A stretch of DNA of 64,000 bases from the NCBI GenBank assembly GCA_027625915.1, contig JANTQA010000033.1:9920001-9984000 (forward strand). The letters are read 5' to 3'. The translations under genes were made by a program, and so were the position numbers. The first letter of the stretch is position 1. Each line of letters begins with the position of its first letter. The notes beneath the pieces were generated by a model, which did no database searches, had not been told where the DNA came from, and saw only the letters and a list, made by a program, of their open reading frames with translations. Of this stretch, positions 11,590-23,700 are shown in pieces. The stretch is from Anaeramoeba flamelloides (lineage: Eukaryota > Metamonada > Anaeramoebidae).

Positions 11590-12020
11590 TGAATGAATCC
11601 AAACAAATCATTGACTTTGGATTTCACTCCCCAATTCTATTCTTATTATTTTATAAAACAATTTTTTTAAAAATTTGCCTTTCAAGATTCTTTTTTCAAA
11701 TATTTTTATCAAACTAAACCAAAATAAAGAATACTTCTTCAAAGATTAAATTAAAGGTCTTGAATTCTCAAAATCAAAAATAAGTTACAAATAATTCAAC
11801 CTAAAAGAAGAGAAATTGAGAAGTAAATTTTAATTGAGATACATAATTATGTAGAGTAATCAATTTAATCAAAAATAAATAATTATCAAATCAAACAAAC
11901 ACATCCAATAAATCTTTATTTCAAAAGAATAATTTAAAAAATAATCAATTTTTTGAACCAAAACAAAATTTTGGTTAATCAAATGAAGATTCTGGTTTAA
12001 ATTGATTTATTATATTATTG
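11590..12020. repeat. Repeat E, right arm
   Basis: Inverted partner of 5690-6240: ATGAATCCAAACAAATCATT, TTGGATTTC, ATTATTTTATAAAACAATTT and TTTCAAATATTTTTATCAAA match the other arm in reverse complement, followed by AATAAATCTTTATTTC. The arms are about 5.3 kb apart. They could be two unrelated insertions of one family or the ends of an old large element. Confidence 0.5.
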
Positions 12021-12842
12021 AGAAATAGGAAATAATTTTTTCTTTAAAAACAATTTTAACAAATTATTTTTCCATTTTAAAAATTAAAAAATAAAAGTTA
12101 GTAATCAAGGGGTGCTTATATCAAATGATACAGCTTTGAACAACGTGTGAATAGATTTATGTTTCATTTTTTAAAACAGTTTGCTACCATTTTACTACTT
12201 TGTTGGTCTATTGTATTATTATGATTTATTTTTCATTTATAGATATATATATATATATATATATATGTCCCTAAGAACCAAAAAACACTAAAAATGGAAA
12301 ACTGATCAAATAATTTCCATTACTACAATTAAAAAAACAAAATGATAAAATAAAAATAAATAAAGTTTCAATTTAACTTTTTCTTGAAAACATTTTTTGC
12401 CAAAATCATTGAATTCACACTTGAAATTATGTATATTTTTTGATTCAGCATCTTGTTTTAACTCATTTACTAAAAAAAATTCTAAATTATGGAAATTTTC
12501 TTTTCACAAAAGGGACTAATTTGGTCTTCAAATGTTTTTTTTAGTTTCAAATGGTAAAATTAAAAAAAAAGTTAAACTAAAAAGGATAAACTCTCTGGAA
12601 AAGCATTCTAATTTAATATATTAACTTATTCTTTGATTTAAAACTTTTTTCAACCCCAATTTTTCAAAAAAAAAATAAAAAAGTATACAGTAATTTCAAA
12701 AAATAATTTTGATATTCAAAAGTTGAGAGTGTTTTTATTCTAAAAAAATTTATCCCAGTTGTTAATTGAAATAAGTATGAAACTTAGATTTCGAAAAATA
12801 TTAATCAGAAAAAAATAGTGCTTAATTTTATTAAGGACATAT

Positions 12843-13391
12843 ATATAAATAAATCTCATTCCAAAAATTTGGACACATCCAAAATCAAAAATAGGTAAAA
12901 AAAAAAAAAACCCTCAGTTTATTGTATTTTTCCAAACTTACTATAAAACAACATTTAAGTAATCCAGTATTTATGTTTTAATAAGTAATCATTTTAATCC
13001 AAATAAAAGAAAAAAATATTAAACTCAAAAATCTAAACAGGTGTGTCCAAAATAATAAAAAGAGCGGAACAAAAAATGCATTGGTAAACTTGTTGAAATT
13101 TCACCAACAATTTTTGATCAGGTCAAATGTTAAGATACCATCTACCAATTGTATGCTATTTTCCAATTTAACAAACTCAACACTAACCTTTTATCAACCA
13201 TTGAAAAAAATTTTCAGATCTAAGTGAATAGATTACGTAACTTGCAAAAAAGGAATTGTAAACAAAACAAAAAGGACAAAAAATGAAAATAGTTTGTAAA
13301 ATCAAAATTCTTTCCAAATAGAATTTAATGTGCAGTAATGTTGTTCTTTCCACTGTTTTAACTGTGTCCAAATTTTTGGAATCTAGTTTAT
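12843..13391. mobile_element. Family B element, short form (Tc1/mariner-like ends)
   Basis: Left end reads ATTCCAAAAATTTGGACACA; the right end, in reverse complement, reads ATTCCAAAAATTTGGACACA as well, just inside TA-rich flanks. About 550 bp. Its left ~230 bp and right ~300 bp match the 1.1 kb copy at 19933-21057, which has extra DNA in the middle. No transposase frame survives in this copy. The AT microsatellite just after 13391 adjoins the end. Confidence 0.65.
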
Positions 13392-13739
13392 ATATATATA
13401 TATATATTAGTTAATTTCTATTAAAACAAATAAAAAGTATAGATACAATTATGATAATTGTTTATCTTTTCACTTATTAGCATTACTCAATATCTTTGAA
13501 AATATGCAAAAAATAATTAAATATGTGTTGGTTGGATTTCCAGAAGAGTATAGTTACTCTAGTAACACATAACATAATTACTAAACCAAAACCCAATCAT
13601 TAAAAATTGAATAATCACAATAGAAAATAATGTTGTAGTTGATTGTATATCATGTTAAATGTGACTTAAACTTTTTTTTTAATTATGAAAAAATCCGTTC
13701 AACAACGATAAAAAACAATAACAAAGAATACTTTATTAT

Positions 13740-14130
13740 TTTTGGCTAGAACCATCATCTTGATCACTCAGGTTCAAAAATGATCTTGGTTTTTCTTTGA
13801 AAAAAAAAAAAAAAATTAAAAAATCACACAAGCTACATCCTCTCAATGATTTTTGTACACACATTCCCTTCTTGAACAAAAAGTATTTTTCAATAAGTTC
13901 CATTCTATTTGACAAAGGTTTCTGAAGATAGAACTTAAGGTGTCTTTGTTAGTATAAAATATAAAGTTTGTTCCAATAAAGTATGTTTTTCAATTTTTCT
14001 GAGAATATGTATTTTGAAAATGTATTTTATCCACACGCTTCTTTTCTCAAATAATTCCAATTGTCCTCAGAATAAGTTAAGAATTACAATTTTTGTAAAG
14101 AATCAGAGTAATTCAAAAGGGGTATATTCT
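13740..14130 (-). pseudogene. Coding-like patch, minus strand, unidentified
   Basis: Reverse-strand frames near 13835-13935 stay open and read KFYLQKPLSNRMELIEKYFL followed by FKKGMCVQKSLRGCSLCDF. Nearer the 3' side, 13742-13800 reads KEKPRSFLNLSDQDDGSSQK then a stop, after a T-rich intron-like tract. Base use is richer in G+C than the surroundings. I could not join these in one consistent frame, so this may be a decayed gene, a spliced gene I cannot resolve, or transposon coding sequence. The family is not recognised. Confidence 0.25.
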
Positions 14131-14721
14131 CGGGTACATATGTTATTGTAATTTGGGTTCTATATTTATTAATATGGTGATTTTTTATTATAGAGATGTT
14201 CATTTAGGTAAATTGGAATCCGAAAGGAAGCTCAATTGTTAGAATTGAATAATTAAATTAAGCCGATCTCCGATCATTCAATTGATATCACAAGTATCAT
14301 TACAGCCATTTTTTAACAAACGATTGATCATAAATTAAATGTGAGGTTAGGGGTCTGAAGAAAAGCAATTTTTTTACATAATAATCCCACACTTTATTAA
14401 TAGAGACTTTTAAAAAATTTTATTCTGGCAATTAAAAAAAAAAGTACACACTTTTTCAAAAAGGTCATATTAACTTTTTTTAAACTTTTATTCAGGAAAA
14501 AAAGTAATTAAATAATACCTGAACTTGAATTATATATTTTGATAAAAACTTTTATTTGAAAATTTAGAGTTTTAGATTTGAGAGTAAGTTCTTTACTTTG
14601 ATCTTTAATTACTTAATTTTTTTAACAGAAAATTAATTCAAGTATTTTTTTAAATTTTTACCAAATTTTTTTATAATAATTAAAAAAAAACCCTTAATAT
14701 TTAGAATCCTTAAATAAGAAT

Positions 14722-15580
14722 AAGAATTATCCTGTTTTAGGTGTAATGGCATGTTATTTTAGTTTTTAGTAAATTGATCATAGATCTAGTATTAATTTAT
14801 TAAGTGGTTTAATAATGTAGATTTGGAAATTTATTTATTTTTTTTTTTCCCAAAATTCAAATTGAAGAGCGTAGAACAAAGATTTCAGAAGACTATTTAA
14901 TAATAATGAATTTGTATTTTTGGGGTTTTCAATTGGAATTTTTATTTAGGTTTGGTTTTATTTGGTACTTTTCAATTTTTTTTTCATTTTTTTGCAATCG
15001 CGCAAAAAGGGGAATTAAAATTTCAATTGACAACCCCAAAAATAAAAATTTATTTTTATAAAATTGTATTCTGAAATCTTTATCCTTACACTCTTCAATT
15101 TGGATTTTGAAAAAAAAAAAAAATTAACTTGAATTTTTTACATTTATGGATATTCTTATAATAAATCGGAAAAATATTTCTCTTCATTTTCCTTTTCCTG
15201 TTTACAAAAATAGTCAGGATTTACAACCTACTTGTTTGAAAACTCATTTTGTAAAAAAAAAAGACAATTAAGGAAAATGAAGTGAAAATTTTATCACTTG
15301 GTTACACTAAAATCCAGTATCAAAATTTTTACAAGTTCATAATAAAACCAAACCTAAATAAAAATTCCAATTGAAAACCCCAAAAATACAAATTCATTAT
15401 TATTAAATAGTCTTCTGAAATCTTTGTTATACACTCTTCAATTTGGATTTTGGGAAAAAAAAAAGAAATAAATTTCCTAATTTACATTATTAAACCATTA
15501 ATAAATTAATACTAGATCTATGATCAATCAACTAAGAAACAAAATACCATGCCCCTGGCACCCAAAACAAGATAATAATT
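14722..15580. mobile_element. Large foldback element with ~240 bp arms
   Basis: Left arm 14722-14965 and right arm 15335-15580 are inverted copies. Matching landmarks are CATAGATCTAGTATTAATTT, AATTGAAGAG, TCAGAAGACTATTTAATAAT and AACCAAACCTAAATAAAAAT (one side direct, the other in reverse complement). Between them lies a third, shorter copy at 15005-15130 in the right-arm orientation, and a family-A insertion at 15178-15322. There is no coding capacity. No target duplication could be called. Confidence 0.65.
15178..15322. mobile_element. MITE family A copy nested in the foldback spacer
   Basis: Left end CTCTTCATTTTCCTTTTCC and right end GGAAAATGAAGTGAAAATTT are inverted relative to each other, with GTTTGAAAACTCATTTTGTA between, as in the copy at 26663-26840. 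It lies wholly inside the foldback spacer, so it inserted after that structure formed, or it was carried along as part of it. Confidence 0.5.
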
Positions 15581-15967
15581 TTTCAATTTTTCATTGATCG
15601 TAAACTTTCATACAAACTTTTATTGAAAAAATATTTTTTACTTAAAAAAAATGTGAATTTTTTCCATAATTGTTGTAAAGAAACTCCTTTACCACTTCTA
15701 AGATCACCAACAATTTTTTGAAACCTCAATCTCTATTAAGAAAATTTGCAAAATGTAAATTTTTTTTTCAAAATTTGTAAGTTTATTCTGAAATTTGTTG
15801 TTGTGATTCGAAATAATTCCAACAAATCTTAAATGTTTTTGACTCTCAATTGAACAACTAAATTAAAAAAAAAAAAAAATTCTTGATCAAAAAAAATAGG
15901 CTAATCATTATTTTTCATACTTTTTCATTTCTGTTTTTCCAAAAAAAGAAGGAAATATCTTTTGTGT

Positions 15968-16582
15968 ATGAGCGTCAAGTCCCCAATAAAAAGAAGGAGG
16001 CAATTCTCTCCACCCAACTTAAATGAATTGATTCAAGCAAATTACCAAATCAATGGCGACAACAACTATAAAATACCAAGAAGATTAAAATGTGGTTTTG
16101 ATCAGTTCCCAAAATTGAATACCATTTTTGAAAAGGCACCCCAACAACACAGCTGTGCGTCAGAAAGTATAAGAAGAACAAAAATCCAAAACAAGCATTT
16201 CAAAAATCAACTAAAAAAAAAAGATCAAACAATTGAAGCGTTGATGGAAAAATTACAAAAAACACAGCTTCTTGTTGAAAAACTTTCACGGCACACAAAG
16301 CAGCAAGACTTGGAATCGTACCGATCAAACATCACAACCGTCAATTTGATCGACGAAGTGAATAAATGGAAAAAGCAGTCACTGTCCAATTCAATTCAAA
16401 AAAGGCTTCAGTACAAAAAGAAAAAAGCATTAGAAAAGCAAATTGGGCAGTTTAAAGAAGAGTACTCCCAATTTTTATTCGAGTTCAGGAAAGCCAAAGA
16501 AGAAAACAGGAATTTGAAATCACAAAATGAGCAATTGAGGAAGAAATTAAATAAAAAAACCAAGAAGCTGTATTATGACTAA
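15968..16582 (+). CDS. Small basic coiled-coil protein, unknown function
   Basis: Single-exon protein of 204 aa with no family I recognise. Residues 1-60 are basic and proline/asparagine-containing (SPIKRRRQFSPPNLNELI), perhaps a nuclear or microtubule-binding head. From about residue 70 to the C-terminus the chain is Lys/Glu/Gln-rich with heptad-like Leu spacing (IEALMEKLQKTQLLVEKLS; KEENRNLKSQNEQLRKKL), so a long coiled coil is likely. It ends KKLYYD. The first ATG in frame is at 15968. Base and codon use is clearly less AT-rich than the flanks, which is why I trust it as a gene. An AATAAA at 16801 could serve as a poly(A) signal but is weak evidence here. No close neighbour suggests a role; a cytoskeletal or centrosomal part would be a guess. 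Confidence 0.65.
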   Translation: MSVKSPIKRRRQFSPPNLNELIQANYQINGDNNYKIPRRLKCGFDQFPKLNTIFEKAPQQHSCASESIRRTKIQNKHFKNQLKKKDQTIEALMEKLQKTQLLVEKLSRHTKQQDLESYRSNITTVNLIDEVNKWKKQSLSNSIQKRLQYKKKKALEKQIGQFKEEYSQFLFEFRKAKEENRNLKSQNEQLRKKLNKKTKKLYYD

Positions 16583-19500
16583 CAAACAACCCCACCCAAA
16601 CCTGTGATACGTAACCGATTATAAATGGTGTGTTTCTATATATTTATGTGTGTAAATGTAAAGGAATATATATATGTATCTCTGTCTATCTCAAAATTAT
16701 TTGACATAACCTCATGTATTTCTTCATTATTATTTTGTATTTTTAACAAACTTTCAATTTTTTTGTACTTTTTTTTTGTTTCTAGTTTCCTTTTTTAAAC
16801 AATAAAATATCTCTTAAGGGACTAGTAACTCTTATTTATTTTTAATCCTCAAAGGTAATAGAGTAATTATTTACACAAGGATACAATTAAACCCGTATGC
16901 AAACTCATTTGTCAACATTATAGAGATGAATTATCATTTTTAAAAGAGTTCATTTTTTCTAAATTTTTATTTTTCAGTCAAAAGATCAAGATCCTTTTTT
17001 TTTGTTTAGATTGGATCAAATTTAGAAAGAAAAATTTGTAAAAAATCTTTATTTGAAAGAAACCTCATTTTTAGTAATTTCTGAGAGTATGTATGAACAA
17101 ATAACCTTGGACCTTTCATCTTATTTTAAAAATACAATAAAAATAAATCAAATATTGAATCGTTGAAGATCTAACAAATTTGATCTTTTATTTTATTCAA
17201 AAATATTTCTTACATTTCTAGAAATTTAAATGATTAGACATATTCTTTTTTAAATATATCAAGGTATAAACAAATAATAATAAAATAATAATTGATATTA
17301 TCAACGAACTGGTTTTAATACTAATTGTTCGAATTGTTAATTGGTATTAGTTTTATTTGTTTGAAAATCTTTAAAAAATTGATAAATAATTGTAAATTCT
17401 ATTGATAATTTAAATCTTTTGGATTATTAACAATTCACTGTAAAAAAATAAGATTGACTTATTAATTATTGATTATAAATAATCAATTTAAAATCTATTT
17501 ATTTTGATTATAAGTTGAAATTTCCAGGTTTTAAAAAAGTATTATGGGAGAATTTTTAATTTCTTTGTTTGGTTGTTTTTCTTGAAAGTCAAATTTCAAA
17601 ATTAGGGGAAAATTTTTTTTTTATCATTATTTTTTCATTTTTTCATTTGTCCATCAAAAAATAAAATGATTACACTGTATTTTTATTTATTAATCTAAAT
17701 TGATTGCTATCTCAAAATTTTTTCGTAAATTACATTATTATTCAAAAAAAAAAAAAAAAAAGATTAAACAAAATTTTTTTTTTTGATGAAAAAACTGAAA
17801 TTATTTTTGAAATTTAGCTCAATTTGAAAAAAATGAATAGAAAATCAATTGATTTGAACTATTCTTTGAATCAAAAAATTATATTTTTTTAAAGTTTAAA
17901 ATAATTATTGTAATTTTTTTTTTGAAATTAAGTATATGTTTTATTCTGAGTTAATTCAGAAATATAATTGTTTTTAATTTTTAAAGTGTATTTTGGTACA
18001 ATTCCTTTACGTACAATAAGATTTTCCCCTTCTTTCGAAGAAAAGAATTTTTTTGAAAATAATTTGGAAATATGTTAATATTTTGAGCCTGCAAAAATGA
18101 TGAAAAAATGTTTCAAACTTTTAAAAATAATGATTCGTTTCTGAAATTAAAATTAAAAATTAGTTCAAGTAAATTTAATCGCAAATTCAAAAAAAAAATT
18201 ACCTCATCTTGAAATGAAAAAATGAAGTTCAAGCCGATTAAAACAAAATTAAAGATTTTTTTTAGTTAACTATTCTCTTAAATAGATTTTTGTATTTGTA
18301 TTTTTTGTTTTTTTATTGAAAGTTGTTTTTTTAGCACAATATTTCACCTCTAAAACTTTTTAACACATACACTCTAATTCATCAAATAAGGTAAAAAAAA
18401 AAAAAAGAAGAAGTTTTTAATGCAAATAGAAATCAAAATAATTATTTGCAATATGATGGATAAAACAAATTATAACAGTAAAAAGAAGAAATGTATTCTA
18501 TTACAAGTATAGTGGATTAAGAAATGCTCATAAGTATTTACACTTCAAATAAAAATATAGAACATTCATTTGCTTTAGAACATCTAGACCATTTACAAAA
18601 AAAAATAATTGAAGTTCATGAAAATAATAAATATTCTTCAGAAAATGAAGATTCATATTCCTTAGACGAAATGGATAATAAACCCAATAATGAAAATAAT
18701 AATAATGGGTAAAGGTATCTAGATCCAAATCTGGAAGAAGAAAAAAATTAAATTGATAATAAATTTTCAATTTAAGAAGGTAATTTTTAACCCCAGTAAA
18801 AATAAAGATATTTTTATATTCTTTTTTAAATTTTTATTAAAAGCATCGTCTTTAATTTTCCCTTTTTTACATTATATCATGTTATTATCGTATATCAATG
18901 AAATTTATTTTGTATTTTTTTTTAATTTGGAGAAAAATTTTCAAATTAAATTTCCTTTTTTTTCTCAAAAGTTCATGAATCGCTTATTTACATAAAATTT
19001 TTTTCAGTATACATAATCACATAATAATTGATGATAATTGATTTTTCATAAAAAATACTAAAATCCAAAATCATTTAGAAATGAAATTTTTTTCTATTTT
19101 TTCCAACTTTTAATTTTTATTATTAATACTTTTATAATATGTAAATTTCAAGAAGAAAGGCAATTTTTTATTACAATATATTCATTTTTAAACGGTTTGG
19201 ATTATCTCTCTTCAACATTTGACAAATGGATATTATTAATGAAACGTCTCAAGTTAAATTTCATTTTTTTTTCAGGCTGATCAGTTTTTTACTCGATCAT
19301 AAAATTTATATCTCTTTATTGATAGATTTATTTTTTTTTTTGAACGGAAGAGCAACTTTCAATTTCTCTTGTGTGGAGAAATAAATGCTTAAAACATTGT
19401 TTAGAATTAATAAAAAGGGAAATATATTTCAAATATTAAATGTTAAAACTTAAAGAAAAGTCATTTGGTTGCCTTGTAACCTGATGAAAAATAATCAGTT

Positions 19501-19932
19501 TTTGATTTACTTCATTATTAATGATTTAAGAATAGAAATGATATATTTCAAGTGACAATCTGAAAAGAAAAAAAAAATAAATAAATAAAAATTTAATACA
19601 ACAAAACTCTTATGAAAATATAAAATTGAAAATTTCAAGTAATACAAAATTATTACTTGAATCCTCATTTCAGTAACTTTTAATCGAGTTTATTTACAAT
19701 CTAATCAAGATAAATGAACTTAAAATATTTTGGGTTATTGTACTTATTGTTATTTGTAGTACCAGGATTTTTAAAAGTCTCATGTCGGGAAAAAGGGGTA
19801 TATTTGGGTTTAAAAACTTTAAAAAGTTAGAATATGAATTTTTATTGCATTCTTCTTTGAGATATTTACTTGAAAATATAATAAATAATAGTGTTAGAAC
19901 ATTAGACTCTCCTAATAAAACCAAATTATATA

Positions 19933-21057
19933 TATAAACCCCATTCCAAAAATTTGGACACACCCAAAATAAAAAATAGGTAAAAAAACAACCCCAATTT
20001 ATTGTATTTTTCCAAACCTAATATAAAAAAACATATAAGAAACTCGATATTATTGTTTTAATAAGTAATAATTTTAATCCAAATAAAAGAAAAAAATATA
20101 AAAATCTAAAATAAAAACAGGTATGTCTGAAATAGTGAAACAAGCGGAACGAAAAATGTATGCTATATCAAATAGAGTGGGGCAAATTTATTTTAAAATA
20201 TATCTTTTAAACCCAATCTTCAAAAAAGTATTTAAACATCCACAATCATTAACAATCTTTTATAACTTCTTTATATTATTTCAATTTGTTACTGAGTATT
20301 GTATTGCAGAAATAAAAAATATTAAATTTTCTGATCTCGATTTTATCTGTTATTTTTTAGGGTTGAAAATTGGTGTTTAGTATTTTCTTTTTGATTGAAA
20401 AAATCGTTTTCATAACTTGTTTAATCTCAACAAATTTTCAAATAGAATTAAAAACATATAATGCATTTTATTGTTTAAAAAATCATTTTTAACCTTTCCA
20501 TATTTCCAGTTTTTATCGAAATTGGTCGTACATTGTTTTTACTAAAAAAAGTACGATTTTTTTTTTCATTTTTTTCGAAATATTTCATCCAACATATTTT
20601 GTAATACATACCTTAGCAATTTATTCAATCGGTATTAATATTAAACTTAATTTGGTATTATCGATTAATGAATACTTTCACTAACAAAAATTGATTTTTT
20701 ATGAAATGTAAAAAAAAATGCCAAACTTTTTTGGAAACACCTTATTGGGAAATTTGTTGAAATTTCACCAACAATTGTGTGTATTGATCAAATGTTAAGA
20801 TACCATCTACCAATTGTATGTGATTTTCCAATTTAACAAACTCAACACTAACCTTCTATCAACCAATGAAAAAAAAATGTCAGATCTAACGAAACCGATT
20901 ACATAACTGCAAAAAGGGAAATGAAAACATAACAAAAAGACAAAAAATGAAATAATTTTTGTAAAATCAAAATTATTTCCAAATTGAATTTAAAGTCTAG
21001 TATTGTTATTCTTTCAACTGTTTAAACTGTGTCCAAAATTTTGGAATCTAGTTTATA
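19933..21057. mobile_element. Family B element, long form (~1.1 kb)
   Basis: Ends match the short copy at 12843-13391: CATTCCAAAAATTTGGACAC on the left, GTGTCCAAAATTTTGGAATC on the right, with TATATAAAC flanks. The outer left ~200 bp and outer right ~300 bp align with the short copy; the extra middle is about 20120-20740. That middle holds an 85-codon frame from 20123 (MSEIVKQAERKMYAISNRVG...) without any DDE motif I can see. So this is either a less-deleted relative carrying a scrap of the original gene, or a copy with later insertion. Confidence 0.6.
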
Positions 21058-21099
21058 TATACTCAATATCGTGTATCCTAACTTGACCCGAATTCAAAA

Positions 21100-22010
21100 G
21101 AATAAGTAAATTCAAAGATTTTACTTTATTCTTATAAATTTTGAAAAATTGATATTAATTTTTTACGAATTTTCTGTTTTATCTAAAATCTATTGATTTT
21201 ATAAATAAATGGATAAATAAAGAAAGGGAAAGGTCCTAGGTTTTCGGGGTTTTCGAGAATTGAACTGATATCTTTGATTTTACTCTATTCTTTTAAATCC
21301 TGGAAAACCTCACAAAAGTGTCTGTCAAGTGTCGTAGAGTGTCTGGATTTTCCCGAGGTTTTCTGTTTTATCCGTTCAGTGTTTTAGGTTTTTTGAGGTT
21401 TTCTATTTTATTTAGAAAATATATAGATTCTCCAAATAAACAGAAAACTCAAGAAAACCTAACGCCTCTTTTTTTTTTTATTTAAAACAATAGAGAAAAA
21501 TTTAAGATTTTACTCAATCGTTTTAAATTCTGGATAACCAACAGGCAGTTTTTTACAATTTTAAAAATAAAATGAAAATTTTTGAAATTTACTTTTTAAT
21601 TCTAAAATTCAAAAGAAAAAAACAAATGTGGTTGTCTTGCAGTTTTCTATTTTATTTGTCAAGTATTCTATTTTTTTTTTTACTTTTTGAAATATACTGA
21701 AAATTTTATTTAAATTTTCTTTTTATTTTAAAAATTAAAAAAAACCTAACGAAAATCTATTGATTTAACAAATTAAAAAAACCTCAAAAAAACCTAGAAC
21801 ACTTCACAAATAAACAGAAAACTCAAGAAAAGCTAATGGTGGTATTTCCATAATTGAAAGGAATAAAGTAAAAACAAATAGATTTTACTTGATTCGTTTA
21901 AATTCTGGAAAACTTAACGAAAGTGTCCTAGGTTTTTTTTTTGCTTTTTGAAATAAACCGAAAATTTTCTAAATTTTCTGTTTATTACTAAAATTAAAAA
22001 AAACCTAACT
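21100..22010. repeat. P-family mosaic, ~0.9 kb
   Basis: It repeats the P pieces several times: GAATTGAACTGATATC-like boundaries, ATTCTTTTAAATCCTGGAAA, GTCAAGTGTCGTAGAGTGTC, AGAACACTTCACAAATAAAC and AAATAAACCGAAAATTTTCT. Many short palindromes result from modules in opposite orientation. It continues directly into segment F at 22022. Confidence 0.5.
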
Positions 22011-22021
22011 GAAAATCAGAA

Positions 22022-22340
22022 AAAAATACTTTTTTATAATGATAAAGAACAAAACCTTAAATAATTTTGAACAAAATTAATTCTCCTTTTAAAAGATATT
22101 TATTGAAATTAAAATACTTTAAAAATATAATAAAATGACCTCTTAACTATGAATAAAATTGTTTACAATTTTTATTACTATTGAATTTGAAAAAAAATCT
22201 AAATAGAAACTGAAAAATGAGATTTTTTGACTTGAATTGTGTATTTGTATTTAGAAATAATTTTTTGATCAAATATCTTGTACTATCTCAAATAGTTTTT
22301 ATTATAATCATGGTTATTAAAAAGTGAAAAAAGAACATAT
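22022..22340. repeat. Segment F, copy 1 (possible LINE body remnant)
   Basis: Matches 48935-49260 in the same orientation: AAAGATATTTATTGAAATTA versus GAAGATATTTATTAAATGTA, then GAAAAATGAGATTTTTTGAC versus GAAAAATGGGATTTCTGAAC. On the minus strand both give a shared peptide of type VKKSHFS / VQKSHFS preceded by LKII. The coding character is minus-strand, and the adjoining P modules suggest LINE origin; that is inference. Confidence 0.4.
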
Positions 22341-22599
22341 ATTTATTTTTTTTTTTTGAAATTAAATTTTAATAGTTGTGAGGCTTTGAATAGAAAACAC
22401 ACCATTTTTAAATAAAAAAAACAAAGATAAAATAAAAGATTATAGTTTAATTATGACCAATTTTTTTAGTATATAAATTACTTTTATTCCTTGTTTGATG
22501 AATTGAGGTTGATAATTTAAAAAATACACGAGCTTTATTCAATTTTTCGTTTCAAAAAATTAGGTTTTGAATCTCAAAGGTTTCTTAGTCGAATTGTTG

Positions 22600-23700
22600 A
22601 ATTTGGTCAGACAATATAGCAATACAAAAAATCGAAACAAGAAGATGTACATTTTTTAACAAAATCTTACATATTTAAACATCAATAAAGAAAGATAGAA
22701 ATTTTAAACAAACTTATTGAAACCTGGGATGAAAAAATATCAATCAAAGTGTATTTTGGAGGATTTGTCTTGTAAAAATCTTAATTTCCAAGAAAATATA
22801 CAACAAAATCAAAAACACAATATTGAGACAATCAATAATAAGTTGGCAATCCCTAATTTGTAAGACTTTTTTAAAGTACCTGTCAACATGAAATCCATTA
22901 GACACAAAGATTTTAAGGCGGTTAATTTGAACAATCTAATACTTGTTAATTGTGATTGAAGTAAAAAAGATCCAAAGAGTTAAATAGATTACCTAAAAAA
23001 TTTTAAAAAAGAACGAGCTGAAAGGTGTTAAAACTGGGAAAATGAACAAACTCTTCTCGTTTGGTGATTTCAATCTACAGTGGTGTAAATAACCCATGTT
23101 GACAACCTTTAACCCATTACTAAAATTTAACTCGGGTTTTTTTTCAGACATGGGTATTTGAAGATAGGAAGACACACGTATATTCCTGGTTCAGATTTAA
23201 ATTGACTTTAGAGGTTAGATCTTTGATTAGTCGAAATAACTCAATAATATTAAAGGCTTTTGTTTCAAAAATTTCTGCATATTTACAAAAATTTTTAACT
23301 TTAAATGATTTTTTTAGAAAAATCAAAAAATGAAATTTTTCTTCATTTTTTTATCAAAAAATTACATTTTAATCTTTCGATATCTTCATAATTCTTTTTT
23401 AAAATTTATATAAAGAACCCTATTTCCTGTTTATATACTGTTTTCATCCCATTGATTTGTTTCTTTTATTTCTAGAGTCAGCCAATATTTTTTGCATGAG
23501 TTAAATTTTTGTAATGGGTTAAAATAAAAAACATGGGTTATTTACAACACAGTAGATAATTCTAAAATTGAAGAATTTAAAGTAATCATAAACAATCTGC
23601 AATAACCAAAGAAAAGATTGAGTTGGTTTTCAAAAGAGTAAAGGTTCTCTAGTAAGAAAGGAAATTAATAAACCAAAGCCGAATGATTAAAAATCTTGTC
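22600..23700 (+). pseudogene. Decayed coding patch split by a TA-flanked element
   Basis: Scattered open stretches of coding character: IIETWDEKISIKVYFGGFVL near 22707-22766, then KMNKLFSFGDFNLQ up to 23080, where the element at 23076-23554 begins. After the element, 23556-23607 reads DNSKIEEFKVIINNLQ in an open frame. GDFN is a hallmark of LINE apurinic-endonuclease domains, so an old LINE 5' region is possible, but other sources fit too. No intact gene remains. Confidence 0.3.
23076..23554. mobile_element. 479 bp non-autonomous element with TA ends
   Basis: Left end TACAGTGGTGTAAATAACCC; right end, in reverse complement, TACTGTGTTGTAAATAACCC. The inverted match continues through AACCCATTAC.AAAATTTAAC, about 55 bp. 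TA lies at both outer ends and the CAG..GT start suggests Tc1/mariner-type transposition. The inside is AT-rich with no conserved frame. It is the only copy of this family I found in the window. Confidence 0.65.

Larger units (their letters stand above)
10611..15967. other. 5.4 kb intergenic region rich in repeats
   Basis: It holds the transporter's upstream region (10.6-11.1 kb), a partial family-A copy, repeat E right arm, an (AT)n tract at 12241-12266, a family-B element, a coding-like patch near 13740-14130, and a large foldback structure at 14722-15580. A short stretch near 13515-13610 (GTTGGTTGGATTTCCAGAAG, then a TACTCTAGTAA block) resembles 23620-23690 and may be part of a lost element. 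Confidence 0.45.

Noticed and set aside
12241-12266. (AT)n run as a possible element end
   Set aside because: Plain microsatellite; no inverted repeat or family sequence adjoins it here, unlike the AT run next to the family-B end at 13391.
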